From Physcomitrium patens (Eukaryota; Streptophyta; Bryopsida; Funariales; Funariaceae): a DNA stretch of 64,000 bases. Every line of letters starts with the position of its first letter. Position 1 is the stretch's first letter. Below, piece after piece: positions 34,075 to 46,162 of the stretch. The position numbers and the translations under genes are program-made. The DNA lies in assembly GCF_000002425.4 (NCBI RefSeq), contig NC_037270.1, positions 10,883,935-10,947,934 of the forward strand. The letters are read 5' to 3'. The notes below the pieces were generated by a model. It worked only from the letters and a program-made list of their open reading frames with translations, did no database searches and was not told the origin of the DNA.

Positions 34075-35398
34075 TGTCGTGATTTAATACGACTATATAG
34101 TGAAATTATAATCAAAATTGAATTTCTAATTAATATCTAATTATCTTAGTTTAATTATACTTTGAGGTATCTAAACATGGTTTTTATAAAAGCCTCTTAG
34201 GTTATTTTCTTATCTTAATAATTAGTAGGTTGAAGGTTACTTAGTAATTTTACCTTCTAGGTTGTAGAGACTCTTCTACTACCTTAGAAAGACCATAAAT
34301 TGATGAAATCAGGTTAGAAGAGGTAAAAAATTAGTATAGTTGGTACTAGGGTTAAGTTGAGAGTAGGGTTGGGCTAAAAAATCCTTAGGATAAGATAGAT
34401 TGATACCTGGGGATTGACCGTTTGTGAGACAGGGTTGAAATCAAACCTTTGGCCACTAAAACGACGGCCTAGGGCAAAATAGGATTTCATTCAAAGATCG
34501 GAGATTAGGATTTGAGATCTAGCTTGAAGTTCTTTCTAGAGACATAAGAGTTTTTTGGAGGGAGTTTTTGAAGACTTAGCAATTTTTGTTCAAAGTTAGG
34601 GTTTGTATCAGTGATTTGGGTTTTATACAATATAACTAGGGCTAGCAATTTTGGCTAGTTCGTACAATTAGCATGACATCTACAGTTGAAAATTTGATAC
34701 TTTTTGTATTATTGGGTGTGCTAAGTGTATGAAAAATTTTGTGATAATCTAACTGTACGGTTTAGAGATATCTAGTTTTTAGTACAAGAAGATTTGAGAA
34801 GGTGGTAGTTTGAGGTTGGATAGGATTTCTATGATATCTAAAGATCTATCAGTCAGATTAAGGTGAAAATTGGCATGGTGTTGGAAGACTTAAAGATCAA
34901 GCTACACACCAATTTTGAGACAAAATTAACGGTTGGAGAAGGAGAAATCATTGCTAGCATTTCTACTTCACTTTTCAAGTTGGCGGCTGAGTGACATTGG
35001 TGCAATGTTTGGAGATTTTTTCACAATATGTAAGACTTTTTCACAATATACTTCTTGAGCATTTAGAAGACTTGCATTGAAAATTGCATGCAAAATTCTA
35101 CATCAAGTGGATGGTCAGATTGGATGTTATAGCTTGTTAAAGCTCACTGATTAGAATTGGGATTTACAAGAAAAATCTAAATCGCTCAAATATGAAAGTA
35201 ACAAGGTAATTGGGATTTATGTATGGTTAAGACTACTAAGAAGAGTGTTTTAAGAAATTTTTGAATTAAAATTCAGATTATATTCTTCTTGCATGGATGA
35301 AATCTATTAGAATTTTTTGGCTACTTGTGAAACATAATCTCACCTTCCACAACTAAGTGCCCAGTGCATTCCTAAGCAAAACAACATGTTATACGAGA
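34075..35398 (-). mobile_element. Family C solo LTR 6 (minus), TSD ACGT/ATGT
   Basis: 1324 bp; the left end tgtcgtgattt and right end gttatacgaga are family C termini in minus sense, with the terminal CA changed to GA. The flanks ACGT (34071-34074) and ATGT (35399-35402) differ by one CpG transition. Confidence 0.85.
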
Positions 35399-35402
35399 AT
35401 GT

Positions 35403-35761
35403 GACTCCTTCATTAGATAGTATTGTGGCTATAAAGTTGTTATCAATCTAATTTGATTGACAAAACCTCAAAACTTGGAACGTGTACCATCGAACTTGTT
35501 TGGAAGGCTAATTTGGGGCTCCTTTCGTTGTAAGACCAACGGTCCTTGTTGAACTAGAGGCAAAGCTGATTCTCTTAGTGCTGAAGCTTGAGGCTGGTGA
35601 ATCTTCAATTGTGCCATCTCAAATGCTCGATCATCATGAAGTCTTACAATGATTCCTTTAATCTCTGTAGTTCTCTGTGATAACATAGCAAGAGCATTCA
35701 TAATGGCGTCTAACTTGGACTTCGAACTTTCAATCATACTAATATCTTGACATCCAGCCAT
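35403..35761 (-). pseudogene. Element D gag: N-terminal part
   Basis: The minus-strand frame from ATG 35761 runs about 97 codons and then on with two decay stops to the LTR insertion. Contains 'KFDGTRSKF', the start of the gag capsid domain, shared with element A. The leader is charged and helical. Confidence 0.85.
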
Positions 35762-36002
35762 TCTAAGAGATGGAAAGAAATGACTCTACAAAGAGGCAGT
35801 ATTGGTTTAGAGGAGGGTACTTTGCAACCTCTAAAACATCTTAAAACCTTCAAGAAGAGAGGTAATCCACTCTCTCCAAGAAAGATAAGACTCTAATAAT
35901 ATAATAGAAGAAATATCAATTTAGAGGAGGATAATCCGCAACCTTTAAAATGCCAATACCTTCAAGCAGAGGAATAATTCCCACTCTAATAAGAAGGAAT
36001 TA

Positions 36003-36014
36003 GCTCTGATATGA
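36003..36014 (-). promoter_or_regulatory. Element D primer binding site
   Basis: The minus strand reads TCATATCAGAGC, close to TGGTATCAGAGC (initiator-Met tRNA type). It lies 16 nt inside the 5' LTR edge. Confidence 0.65.
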
Positions 36015-36030
36015 AAGATGAGTATAGTCT

Positions 36031-36321
36031 TGACAAATTTTCATGAATTTAGAATATTGACTAAAAACAAGAAGCTCAAGAAGAATCGATAAGAACTAGA
36101 TTAATCAAATGAATACAAGAACAACACTAGAGAGGTGAGCTAGAGCTCTTAGAGGTGTATTGTTGAGACTGAGGATCCCCTCAATCTCAGCTCTTATATA
36201 TACTACCAGCTAGGAAGCTTCTCAAGCCGCTTCTATGAATTAGGAAGCTTCTCAAGTAGCTTTCACAAACTACAAAGCTTCTCTAGAATCTTCTACAAGT
36301 TCCTAGTGTATATCCTTGATA
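36031..36321 (-). repeat. Element D right LTR (5' LTR)
   Basis: 291 bp, matching 14418-14770. Three units of the 30-bp gaagcttc repeat (36211-36300) instead of five. Followed by TSD TTTGG. Confidence 0.9.
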
Positions 36322-36326
36322 TTTGG

Positions 36327-36950
36327 TCTTTAAATGTTTGTGGATCCATTACTTCAACTTCTCATTGGATCTCAGGTTTCAACCCTTATAGAAACCAATC
36401 CATCATCTTTGCTTCAAAAATATTGCAAATTTAGAGGCATAAGAACTTGAATCGAGAGACATAATCTTGCACTAACCTAGATTGTGTAAGATTTGATAAC
36501 TGATTGTGTACTATCTTCTCTACATTGATGGGCCAAAATTGATTCTTATATTTAGTCTTAAACTCTTTCCAATTACAAAATCTACCTTGAGTTTTATAGC
36601 TTTGAATTTAATGTTGCTACTAAATGACTGCCACATCTCTCAAATAGTTGGTTGTATATATAATTCCTTTGATAGTATTTACTTCAAATGATTGGAGTTA
36701 TTGTTGGATACTAAAGAGCCATTTGCATACATCTTCTTGCCTTAAAGTTTTAAAGTATGTATTAAGCTTATTCAATTTTACCCTAGCAGATAACAACTCC
36801 CTTATCCTAGAGGCTTCTTTTTGTCCTTGTATAATAGATATTTGGCCTAAGAAGTATTACATCTGAGTCTTGATCCAAAATTTCTCTATCATATGTCTCA
36901 AGTTGAAATTCTTTGCTGGACTCTATTATTGTAATACCTTCTCTCCTTCC
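36327..36950 (-). pseudogene. Element B gag
   Basis: The minus strand encodes a Ty3/gypsy gag capsid of a type different from A and D, with 'WKEFKTKYKNQFWPINVEK' and 'SRLVQDYVSRFKFLCL', then 'GLKPEIQ'. It was separated from the rest of element B by insertion of D at TTTGG. Several TAA and TGA stops interrupt it. About 200 codons are visible; the start lies near 36.9 kb. Confidence 0.8.
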
Positions 36951-37081
36951 AATGGACTTCTTAAGAGTAACTTGTATTAGCCTCAATACAATATCAATGT
37001 AATCTTAACAACTGATCTTAAACTAGATGATGGCTATCAATATGCTATGAAAGAATAGTCTAATACTTATTCTAATATTAA

Positions 37082-37653
37082 TGAAATGAGATTGAATTCT
37101 CTTAAAGATCTAAAATTCTTTTAGTCTATAGCAACATAAATTCCATCACAAAGTAGAAAAAAATGAACTAGAATAAAATTAAGGAAAAATAAAAAAAATA
37201 GAACATGAAAGATAAAATAAAGCTAAAGAAAATAAAATAAAAGAGAACAAAAAATTAAAATCAAAATTTACTAAAATAAAGGAATTAAATCCATATCTGA
37301 CCAAATGTCCAAATAGCCTTAGTCAATCCTATTTATACTTTGTCCAATCATCTTGAAACTTTTTAGAATATTTTTAATGATACATCTTATATAAATAACT
37401 ATCTTAAGTCTTTTTTAGAATGTTCTATTGTAGGCCCTATCTAAATAACCACCTTAAACTCTTTTAGAATGTTCTATGGTGGATCTTATCAAGCTAATTG
37501 CTCAAAGCTTTTTTAGAATGTTCCATAGTAGATCCTACATAAACCATTAACCTACCTCCAATTCTAGAAACTTCTATAAGCTTCTCAAATATGACTCCAA
37601 TTATCTATCTTTATATGTCAACAATAAAAATATCTTATTTATACTCCATTATA
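37082..37653 (-). repeat. Element B right LTR (5' LTR)
   Basis: 572 bp, tgaaatgaga to ccattata, matching 5541-6011. Includes three to four units of a degenerate tandem repeat with 'tagaatgttc' cores at about 37.37-37.54 kb. Followed by TSD GTATT (37654-37658). Confidence 0.87.
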
Positions 37654-37658
37654 GTATT

Positions 37659-38040
37659 GAAATAGATGTAATCTTAAATAGAACTTGACTTGTTGTAAAA
37701 ATCTTCAAATTTTTTATCTTCTTTCATCAAACTTCTCGGATATACTAATCTTTGTCTCCCTTTTGCCTCTAGAAGCAAGACTTTTTGGATTTGGTTGTAA
37801 GGTTGATGTACTTGCTTCCTTCAACTATACAACTTTGTAGTATAGACTTTAGATTTCTTTCATAGGTGTAGGAATAGTATTTCTATGGTTGACATTGGTC
37901 ATGTATGAAATTTCTATCCTAAGAATATTGGCAAGTTTGTGAAGATCTATAATAATTACAAATCTATTATCACTTCCACCAAGTGTAGCATCTATGATTT
38001 TTTCTTCTATTTCAAATAACTTAATAAATCCATAAGTCAA
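37659..38040 (-). pseudogene. A' copy 2: gag N-terminal part
   Basis: Continues A' copy 2 gag on the far side of element B. The best frame (37849-38040) reads '...IIDATLGGSDNRFVIII' and then '...LRIEISYMTN'. The same leader occurs in copies 1, 3 and 4 but not in element A, whose gag begins differently. Confidence 0.72.
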
Positions 38041-38252
38041 ATTAGGGGAGGATAATCTATAATTTCTAATGTTAAATAAAAATTTCTACAAAAAAAAGTG
38101 ATATGATCTATTTAAGAAAAAAAAAAGGTTTAAAAAAAAAATAGATTAAAGCTAGATAGTCTACAATCTTTAAACACAACAATAAAAGTGAGATAATCAA
38201 CTTACTTCTAAAATACAAAACAAAAAGAATACATTCTTCACTCTTATTTAAC

Positions 38253-38782
38253 TATTAAGTATATGAATCAAAATAAGAAGAAACTTAAAACACTATTATA
38301 TGATTAAAGAAGAATAAGTATTGACTTCAAAAATATTATAGTATTAAGATTAAAATGACTATAACCAAAGATAAGAAGAATATAGAAACTTGAAACTACA
38401 CTAAGAACAAAAAAGACATTGATAAGAATAAAAAAGGCTTCACTCTTGCCTCCATATATACTATCTAACTAAAAGCTATGTGGTGACATTTTATAAATCC
38501 TCCAACATGTGTCCAATTTATAAGATACATATCTAACTTATAAGACAAGTTTCTTATGTGTGTGCCACCTAGTTAACTTTTTTGACAAGCTATTAATATA
38601 TTCGTCATGTCGCTAATTTCTTGGCCAAGTTTTTAACCTATCAATCACCTACAATCATGTTTAAAGTCAAATATGTATCTATAAAACTTCTAAAAAGTCT
38701 TGCTATAAAATATCATTAAATCTACATATATTTATCTTTTATTTAATATTTTTTTATCTATATAAATATCTAAGTCCGTGAT
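38253..38782 (-). repeat. A' copy 2: 5' LTR
   Basis: About 530 bp of A'-type LTR in minus orientation ending gtccgtgata. It abuts a second, partial A' LTR. Confidence 0.75.
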
Positions 38783-39111
38783 ACTATACTATCTAATTAA
38801 AAGCTATGTAGCAACATTTTATAAGACCTCTAATACATGTTTAATTTCCAAGACACATGTCTTAACTTGCAAGATAAGTTTCTTACGTGTGTGCCACATT
38901 GTTATCTTGTACCATAAGCTACCAATATGTACAACACATGACTAATTTGTTGGCTAAACTTTAATCTATTAATCACCTATAATCAAGTTTAAAGATAAAA
39001 TTATGTCTATGAAGCTTCTAAAAAGCTTTTCTATAAGATATTATCAAATTAATCTACTTTTATTTATTCATGATATTTAGATAATTATTGAAGTAAATAT
39101 ATATCTTTGTG
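38783..39111 (-). repeat. A' copy 3: part of 3' LTR
   Basis: Starts in the middle of the LTR (ctatactatctaa) and ends at ctttgtgata. The missing part should lie left of copy 2, outside the window. This indicates copy 2 inserted into the LTR of copy 3. Confidence 0.7.
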
Positions 39112-39220
39112 ATATTACCTACTTTTTTGAAAACAAGTTCCACAAAGAATGATAATTATATGTTGAAGAAGTTTAAGATCCAACAAATTATATTTGCTAC
39201 ATATTTTGAACTTTTTTTCC

Positions 39221-39580
39221 TTTGAAGATAGTTGATAGGTCCTTTCAACCACTAATAATGTCTTATTCTAAGATAGAAAAATTACCTTGTTATTTGACCA
39301 TTTTTGAGGGCTTTGTAACTTCATTCAAATGAAACAAATTTGGAACACCATTAAGACTCATTCCTATCTTCAATAAAATCACCAAATATCAACAATCTCT
39401 TTTAAGGTTGTAATATCAAATGCATTGTAACTTACCATTTATTCAAAGTAAAATATGTCATTCTTGAAGGTCTTCAACTCAATTATGTTATCTGGAAGGG
39501 TGTAATAATTACAATGTTTCATCTGATAAGTCAATAAATAATGGCTCTTGACTTGAATTTTTTGGCTATTGGTTCTTCAT
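39221..39580 (-). pseudogene. A' copy 3: ORF3 remnant
   Basis: Collinear with ORF3 of element A along its whole length, from a conserved ATG (minus start 39580) to the C-terminus. Despite heavy decay the hallmark still reads R-H-Y-stop-W-L-K-G-P-I-N-Y near 39.22-39.26 kb, close to the element D form. Stop codons at several positions. Confidence 0.65.
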
Positions 39581-39689
39581 CTCTTAGGTGCCACAAATAC
39601 TTAGAAATTACAAATAAGGATGGAAGATCAAATGCAAACTTTCTTGAATTGCAGTTCTTTTATAGCAAAGATATGCTATTCTTTATCTT

Positions 39690-41395
39690 GGTTTTAATAG
39701 ATATTGTCAATACAAAATATCATCCTTCTTTGCTACATTTATAAGATTCTTTATTGGATTCCATGTATATTCACTAATATCATATTTGTACTAATGAATA
39801 AAATATTTTAACCTATTTCTACACCACCTTATGTGAAAGACTTCTTTGACCTAAAATTCTTAGTTATTATTCACTTCTATGACAGAAGATATCATTTATT
39901 ATCTTTTTGGTATATTTATTATCTTATATGATTAAAAAAGAGATACATGGAATATAAGATGGATTTTTATAGACTCTAATAGATATAATCTATAAGCAAT
40001 TAGATTAATTTATTCACATATAGAAAATGATCAAATTCTACAATAATCCAACTTATCACAAAGGTAAATAGTCTTAATATTACAACAAAGTAATCATACT
40101 TTATTGCTAATATGGAATTGAAATTTTTTCTTGTAATAAGCATCTATACTGATTTTTTTTTGTTCTAGAGTGTCTTTTAATCCTACCTAAATTATTACAT
40201 ATAGCTATGACAAATAATTTTCTAAATCTTTAATCATAGTATTATCAACTTTTAAAAAGTCAAAAATATCAAATCATGGATGATAATCATAATTAGCAAA
40301 AAAATATATATTATATTATTATTAGTAAATTTTATTAATAATAAAAGAATTATCTAATCATCTTATTGAAAATTCATGGTACACCTCAAATATTATTCTA
40401 GGACTTGATTTATTTGTTCTATTTGATTATTAGTTTAAGGATGGAAGACCAAAGATAGTTTTATGTCTACTTTTAAAATCTTGAAAAGAATTCTCAAAAA
40501 TCTTGATACAAAATGTATCTCTCTATCTAATATAATATTCTTTGGTAATCCATAATAGTAATGGATATTATCAAAAAAAAGGTTAATTGTTACTTTAGCT
40601 AAAATATATTTTTTATATAATACAAAATATTCTATCTTGGAAAATTAATCTACTATTATAAATATAGAGTCAAAAAAACTTAAAATTGAAAGATTGGTAA
40701 TAAAGTCCATAGAAACAAAAGACCATAGTTATTCTAAAATAAGTAATAATTAAAAACGTCTATAAAATTGATGACCAAGATTTTTTGATCTTCAATAAAC
40801 TTCACGTGATTATATAAAGTCTTTAATTACATTTCATATTAGAAGCTACTAAAAATCTCTAGATATCAATTTCAAAGTTTTATTGTATCTTAAATGTCTA
40901 GTTGTTGGAGTCAAAACAAGCTTAAAGAATGCATAATTGTGCTTCTTCTTTTTAAACATATAATTGTCCTTTAAAATAGAATAGATTATAAAAATTTTCT
41001 ATTTTGAATTAAAACTTAGAAGTATTTTGAGATTTAAGAGAATTATTCTTAATATCATGAATAAGAGGATTAGAAGACATATGTGATTAAAATTGTTTGA
41101 AAAAGATTGAATCAAAAATTAATGTTGATTTTATTACTTGAAGATGGAAATGCTTTGACTTCAAGAGAATTATATTTTATTAATTGAAAGCCACATCTCC
41201 TTCTTTTGATACAAGATAAGAATGTCTAAAAAGAACATCTAAAAAACCTTGATGTTTTTGAGATTGATAAGAGATCTTGAAATCAAATCTTTATAAAGAC
41301 ATGCTCCAACAAACTTGGCAACAATTCCAAACACATATTGACATAAAATATTTGAGGTTCCTATAATTTATATCCATTATGATTGGATTAAAAGT
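39690..41395 (-). pseudogene. A' copy 3 pol: chromodomain, integrase, start of RNase H end
   Basis: Minus-strand blocks: chromodomain about 39.70-39.93 kb, integrase about 39.93-40.98 kb, RNase H C-terminal part to 41395. Identified by collinearity with A' copies 2 and 4 and element A; no long frame remains. Cut at 41396-41399 (ACAT) by a family C LTR. Confidence 0.72.
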
Positions 41396-41399
41396 ACAT

Positions 41400-43087
41400 T
41401 GTTATATTGTAATTTATTCATAGTGTAAAAATAATGGTTATTATATTGATGTTATTTAGTAATGACTTTAGAAAATAATGAGTTATTTTCTATAGAATTT
41501 CATGGTTTATAGAAATCTTAAATAACTTGTGAAAGTTTTATAAATAAAAATAAAAGTATTAGGATATTTAATATGAAAGATGTAGAAAGATATGGATATT
41601 GATATTATAGTATTGTGGCCTTAGGCCATCTACGTGGATAGATAAGGCAAGGATAAGAGAATCTTCACTTTCATTGGCTATAGGTCATGACCAATGAACT
41701 TCAAGGGGCTGTCTGAGAGAAAACCGAAGGGGAGGCCACTTTTTCGGAGGCATTCGAGGGTTTAGAGGGGAAATTCAGAAAGCTTGTGTTTTGGGCTATA
41801 ATTTTGGTGTATAAAGTTTGTTATTTGAGTTTTGTATGAAGAAGTTAAGGTTGTTTGAAGTTAGGGTGTGAATTGTTTACCGACTGTCACTCTTTTAAGC
41901 ATACAGAAAGTTGTAGAAGGTTTTTTGGAAAATGAAAGGTGTCATTGCAAAGCTGGTTTGAAAGAATACAATTTTCATGCAAGGGTTGTTAACTTTGAGT
42001 CTGCAATGAGAGAGTTATGGCTATTTAAAGTCTAGATGTGAAATTTGTACCTACTATCACTCTTTCAAGCATACAAAGAGTTGTAGAAAGGCATTTAACA
42101 ATTGAAAGGTGGAGTTGGAAAGCTGACTTAAAGGGCTTTAACTAATGTACAAGATTTGATAAAATCAGACTAGAATGAAGAAGAAATGGCTAGTCGAAGT
42201 CAGAGCTTGCAAATTAAGGTAGTAAGTGAATCGAATTATTGATGGTTATGTTTTGAGCCATTTTTTTTGAGCATTTTTGAATGAATTTTGGCTCAAACTT
42301 ATCAAAGATGTAGTTATGATATTGAAAAGCTACACACAAAAAAAAATCATATCATTTGAGCATTGGATTTGTAAGAAATCGCAAAATCAGTACATAGGTG
42401 TTTGTAAGTCAACATATAAAGGCTGTGCTATTGAAATTGTGTTATCTAGAGTTTTGTAAAGAATCGATGGTTGAAATTTAGATATAAAAGAGGTAAGGGT
42501 ACTGCCTTACTTCTTAGATAATTTTAGCTCAATCTAACAATTGAATTGAGAATTACTAAATTTTAAAATTCAATGCATCAAAGGGATTCGATATTGAAGG
42601 AATTTTGGTATTACAAGGATTTTACTACTACAAAAAGGGTTTTGGAAATTACAAGAGATTTGAAATTAATGATTGATTTTACTATTATTGGAGGTCCAAT
42701 AATTATTATTTACTACAACAACTTTTATTATTATTGGAGGTCCGATAATTATTATTTATTGCTATAACTTTTACTATTATCAAAGCTCTGATAATTATTA
42801 TTTATTGCTACAACTTTTACTATTATTGAAGGTCTAGTAATTATTATTTATTGCTATAATTTTTATTATTATTGGAAGTCTGATAATTATTATTTATTGC
42901 TCCAAATTTTATTATTAATAGAGGCTTGGCATTTGATGTTTATTGCTACTATGTTTAATATTATGGAAAGGATCAAAAACAAAATTATAAATAATCTTGG
43001 ATTATTTTTTATCTTATAATTAATTGAGGTTTTAGTGTCAGCCAAAAGCCCAACGCTTTCTCAAGACAAGTTCTCTGTCTCCCGACA
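41400..43087 (-). mobile_element. Family C solo LTR 7 (minus), TSD ACAT/ACGT
   Basis: 1688 bp; left end tgttatattg, right end cccgaca. Flanks ACAT (41396-41399) and ACGT (43088-43091) differ by one CpG transition. It interrupts RNase H of A' copy 3. It holds a private tandem repeat near its 5' side. Confidence 0.8.
42670..42910 (+). repeat. Tandem repeat, about 60-bp unit, four to five copies
   Basis: Units contain 'ataattattatttattgct' followed by an 'aacttttactattattg' block and a gaggtcc-like core. Inside family C solo LTR 7; not seen in the other C LTRs, which instead have other expansions. Confidence 0.85.
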
Positions 43088-43091
43088 ACGT

Positions 43092-44810
43092 TCTAAATAA
43101 TGTTGCCATTTTTTAAATGAATCCATAATTACAAGAATGTCTTTATTATGAATCTCATAATTAATCTTGAGTATTGAAAATTTTCTAGAACAAAAAGCTA
43201 TAAGATGGAGTTTGTCATCTACTTTGATATGTGGCAAAATCACATCCATAATTAATATTGATGCATATGTTTCTATAAATAATGTCTTAAAAAAATCAAT
43301 GTGATACAAGATTGGTGCAAAAATAAATGATTTCTTTAAGGCTTCAAAAGATGCTATGGCTTTTTTGATTTACTCAAGTTTATTTTTATATATCAAACAT
43401 ATAAAAAGAGTTGTAACTTGAAAAAAATTCTTGATGAAGATCCAGTAATAATTTAGAAATTATAATAAACATTGCACATCTTTGATTGTTTTTGAGATCT
43501 TCTAATCTATGATAGTCTAAATCTTTTTAAGATCCATCACAAGACTACTATTTGAAATAATGTATCTTAACAAATTAACTTAAGTAATATAAAATATTTA
43601 TTTTTTATCTTAAAGTATAATATTATATTCTTTAATTTTTATAATACATGATGAATATGAATATCATATTATTTAATATTCTTGAAATAGATTAAGATAT
43701 TTTCTAAATAATAAATAAAAAATTCATAAAAAAACTTATAAAAATCATTATTTATTAGAAGTTGAAAAACAATTGATGTATTTATAAGTCCAAATAGCAT
43801 GAAATTATATTCATAATATCCATATTTGATTTAAAATATAGTTTTATATTCATCTCTTTCTTTAATGTGTATTAGATTACATACTCTTTATAGATCTATT
43901 TTGATATGGATCTTTGCTTGATTGAATTGATCAAAAAGTCTTAAAATCAAAGATAGAGGATACTTATTTGTGATGGTGATCTTGTTGAATCTTTAATAGT
44001 TTACATACATCTGCAAAGATCCATCTTTTTTTTCACAAATAAGATAGAAGCCTCCATTAGAGATTTAGAATAGCATATGAAGTTCTTAATCAAGTTCTTG
44101 TCAATATATTTTTTGAATGCAGCCAACTTATTCTATAATAAGCTATAGATTAGTCTAAATAGTGATTGAATTCTTTCTTCAAAATTGATGGAAAAATTAT
44201 AGAGATGATAATCTAAAAGAACATCTATATTTTTTTTTTCAAAAGCATCTTGATAATCTTAGTATTAACTTAGAATGCTACTTGAAATCTTTTTTCTAAA
44301 AAAAATAAGAATGACGTATATAACAAAAGCTGACCTTTCTTTTGCAACAAGCATAAAAGCTCTTGCACCTACTAATGAGTGTTTGGATGTATTATACTTA
44401 TAAATTTCTACTTAACTAGAAAAATCCTATGTTAAATTCAAAGAAAAATCTAGGTTATAAAAAATCCAATCTATTTAGAGGTTATATTTTTTTAGCAATA
44501 ATAATTCTAAAAATAATTAAATTAAAAAGAGATCTAATTACGTTAAATATCATTAAGCTATTATGACAATTAGTTTCTAAATTTAAAAGAATATTTTTAT
44601 AGATGACATCTTAGAAAGACAAAAAATGACCATCTATTACTTTTATATGCCTAAATTCAATATTTTAATTAAAGATATTTCTTATTTTTTAGCAAAGTCT
44701 TTATTTATAAAACAAGCTGAGGTTCTTAAATCTAGTAAGGCTAAGACTTTGTGATTTTTTGATCTTGAACAAATTTCTACTGTAAAACAAGGTGAAGGAT
44801 TTGAGGAGAA
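43092..44810 (-). pseudogene. A' copy 3 pol: RNase H, RT, protease
   Basis: RNase H N-terminal text is best at 43061-43309 (for example 'HLIAFCSRKFSILKINYEI'), RT about 43.45-44.25 kb, protease 44.45-44.81 kb with a decayed active-site block (LALLDLRTSACF, where LLDSGAS is expected). The Gly of the protease triad is changed to Arg. Stops and deletions throughout. Confidence 0.75.
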
Positions 44811-45960
44811 AATAAGACCATTATTAGATATTACATAAGATTTTGGTTGCAAAGTTCCTATTATAACTAGACAAACTAATTTCCAATATATCATCTTCTT
44901 TGGCAACCATGCTTCTCATTTTGTAGTTATATTGCTTCTTTGAACAACATTGAGTAGTATGCTTAGATTCTTGACAATATAAGCACAACCTTTCTTGACA
45001 ACATAGAGTCTTTTTTTGCTTAATAAGAGGTATGAAACATATTGTTTCAATTTGCTTAGATTCAAGTCTGAATGAATAAGATCCTATGAACTTAGAAGTT
45101 GTTGCCATGATTTGATTTGTACTTCTTCAACCAAATCATATTCTTGGCATCTTTTAAAGAATCAATTGTCACATGCAATGGCTTAAAGAATAAATTATTC
45201 CAATGAACCTATTTTTGATATTTTTAACAATAAATTTTTAATTTTATTCTTTAATCCATACCAAAATTAATTAATAAGGGCCTTATCATTCCAATCTATA
45301 TTGGAAGAGAGGTTTTGAAATTTAATAGCATATATAATGGTTGAACTTGATTCTTATCATAAAGATATAAGTTTAGATTCTATTACCTTTTTTTCATCAC
45401 TTTTTTCAAATGTAGCCATAAAAGATTCAAAGAATAAATTTAAATTATAGAATAGTAATGGATCTTTTTTCATCAAAGATATAAATTAAGAGAAAGCACA
45501 TCCAAAAAAAAAGTACACCTATGAATCCAACTTGAGTAAATCCAGCAGAGTATGAAAAAGGATTTAATCTTAAAAAGAGCTTCATTTGTATCAAAAATCA
45601 TCAAAACTTTGATCTTGCTCCATCAAATTTCTCCAGCATACTTAACATTCTTTCTTTTATACTTGTAGTCAGAAGTCTTTTTGAATTTAGATGTGAACTT
45701 GATCTACTTGCTTTTCTCAATTGCATAACTTCTTAGATTAGACTTTAAACTTTACTGGTGATTTTTTTTGTAGGCATAGAATAATACCTCTATAATTGTC
45801 ATTAGAGATATATGAAATTTCTATCTTAAGAGTGTTGATAAGCTTGTGAAGATCTACAATGGTTGCAAATTTATTCTTACTTTGATTGAGAGTAGCATCC
45901 ATAATTTTTCCTTCCATAGACAACTCAAAAAAAAATCTATAAGTCAAATTAGAGGATGTT
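44811..45960 (-). pseudogene. A' copy 3 gag
   Basis: The minus strand at 44824-45108 carries the CCHC knuckle 'LCLYCQESKHTTQCC'; the last His/Cys spacing is retained. The capsid region runs about 45.1-45.6 kb. The A'-type leader (45738-45947) reads 'IMDATLNQSKNKF...' and '...LKIEISYISN'. The gag-pol boundary has lost the AAAAAAC heptamer by a small deletion. Confidence 0.75.
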
Positions 45961-46162
45961 AATCCACAATTTCTAATACCAAATGAAAATTTCTACAAAG
46001 AGAGATACTTAATTTTTTTAAATAAAAAATTATTATTAGGGAATTAAAATATTAAATAAAAGGTTGGTAGTCTACAACCCTAAAAATGTAACAATACAAG
46101 TGGAGTAGTCTACTCACTTCTTAAAACAAGACAAGAACAATGAATTAGAATTCTTATCAAAC

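Larger units (their letters stand above)
14413..36326 (-). mobile_element. Element D: Ty3/gypsy chromovirus with ORF3, minus strand, TSD TTTGG
   Basis: LTRs at 14418-14770 and 36031-36321 and a perfect 5-bp duplication TTTGG (14413-14417 and 36322-36326). After removing nested insertions (family C LTRs at 17028, 32627 and 34075, and element A at 18749-30611) the element is about 6.0 kb, a normal size. Order in its own sense: LTR, PBS, gag, PR, RT, RNase H, IN, chromodomain, ORF3, PPT, LTR. The frames are far better preserved than in A' or B, with only scattered stops. Confidence 0.9.
5536..37658 (-). mobile_element. Element B: Ty3/gypsy chromovirus, minus strand, with TSD GTATT
   Basis: Both ends are defined by LTRs (5541-6011 and 37082-37653) and a perfect 5-bp target duplication GTATT (5536-5540 and 37654-37658). 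It is inserted in gag of A' copy 2. Its own body is chromodomain and integrase at 6.06-6.66, 8.56-8.90 and 10.91-11.03 kb; RNase H to protease at 12.15-14.41 kb; gag at 36.33-36.95 kb. Everything else between its LTRs is later insertions: three family C LTRs and element D with its own contents. The chromodomain ends close to the 3' LTR, leaving no room for an ORF3. Confidence 0.85.
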
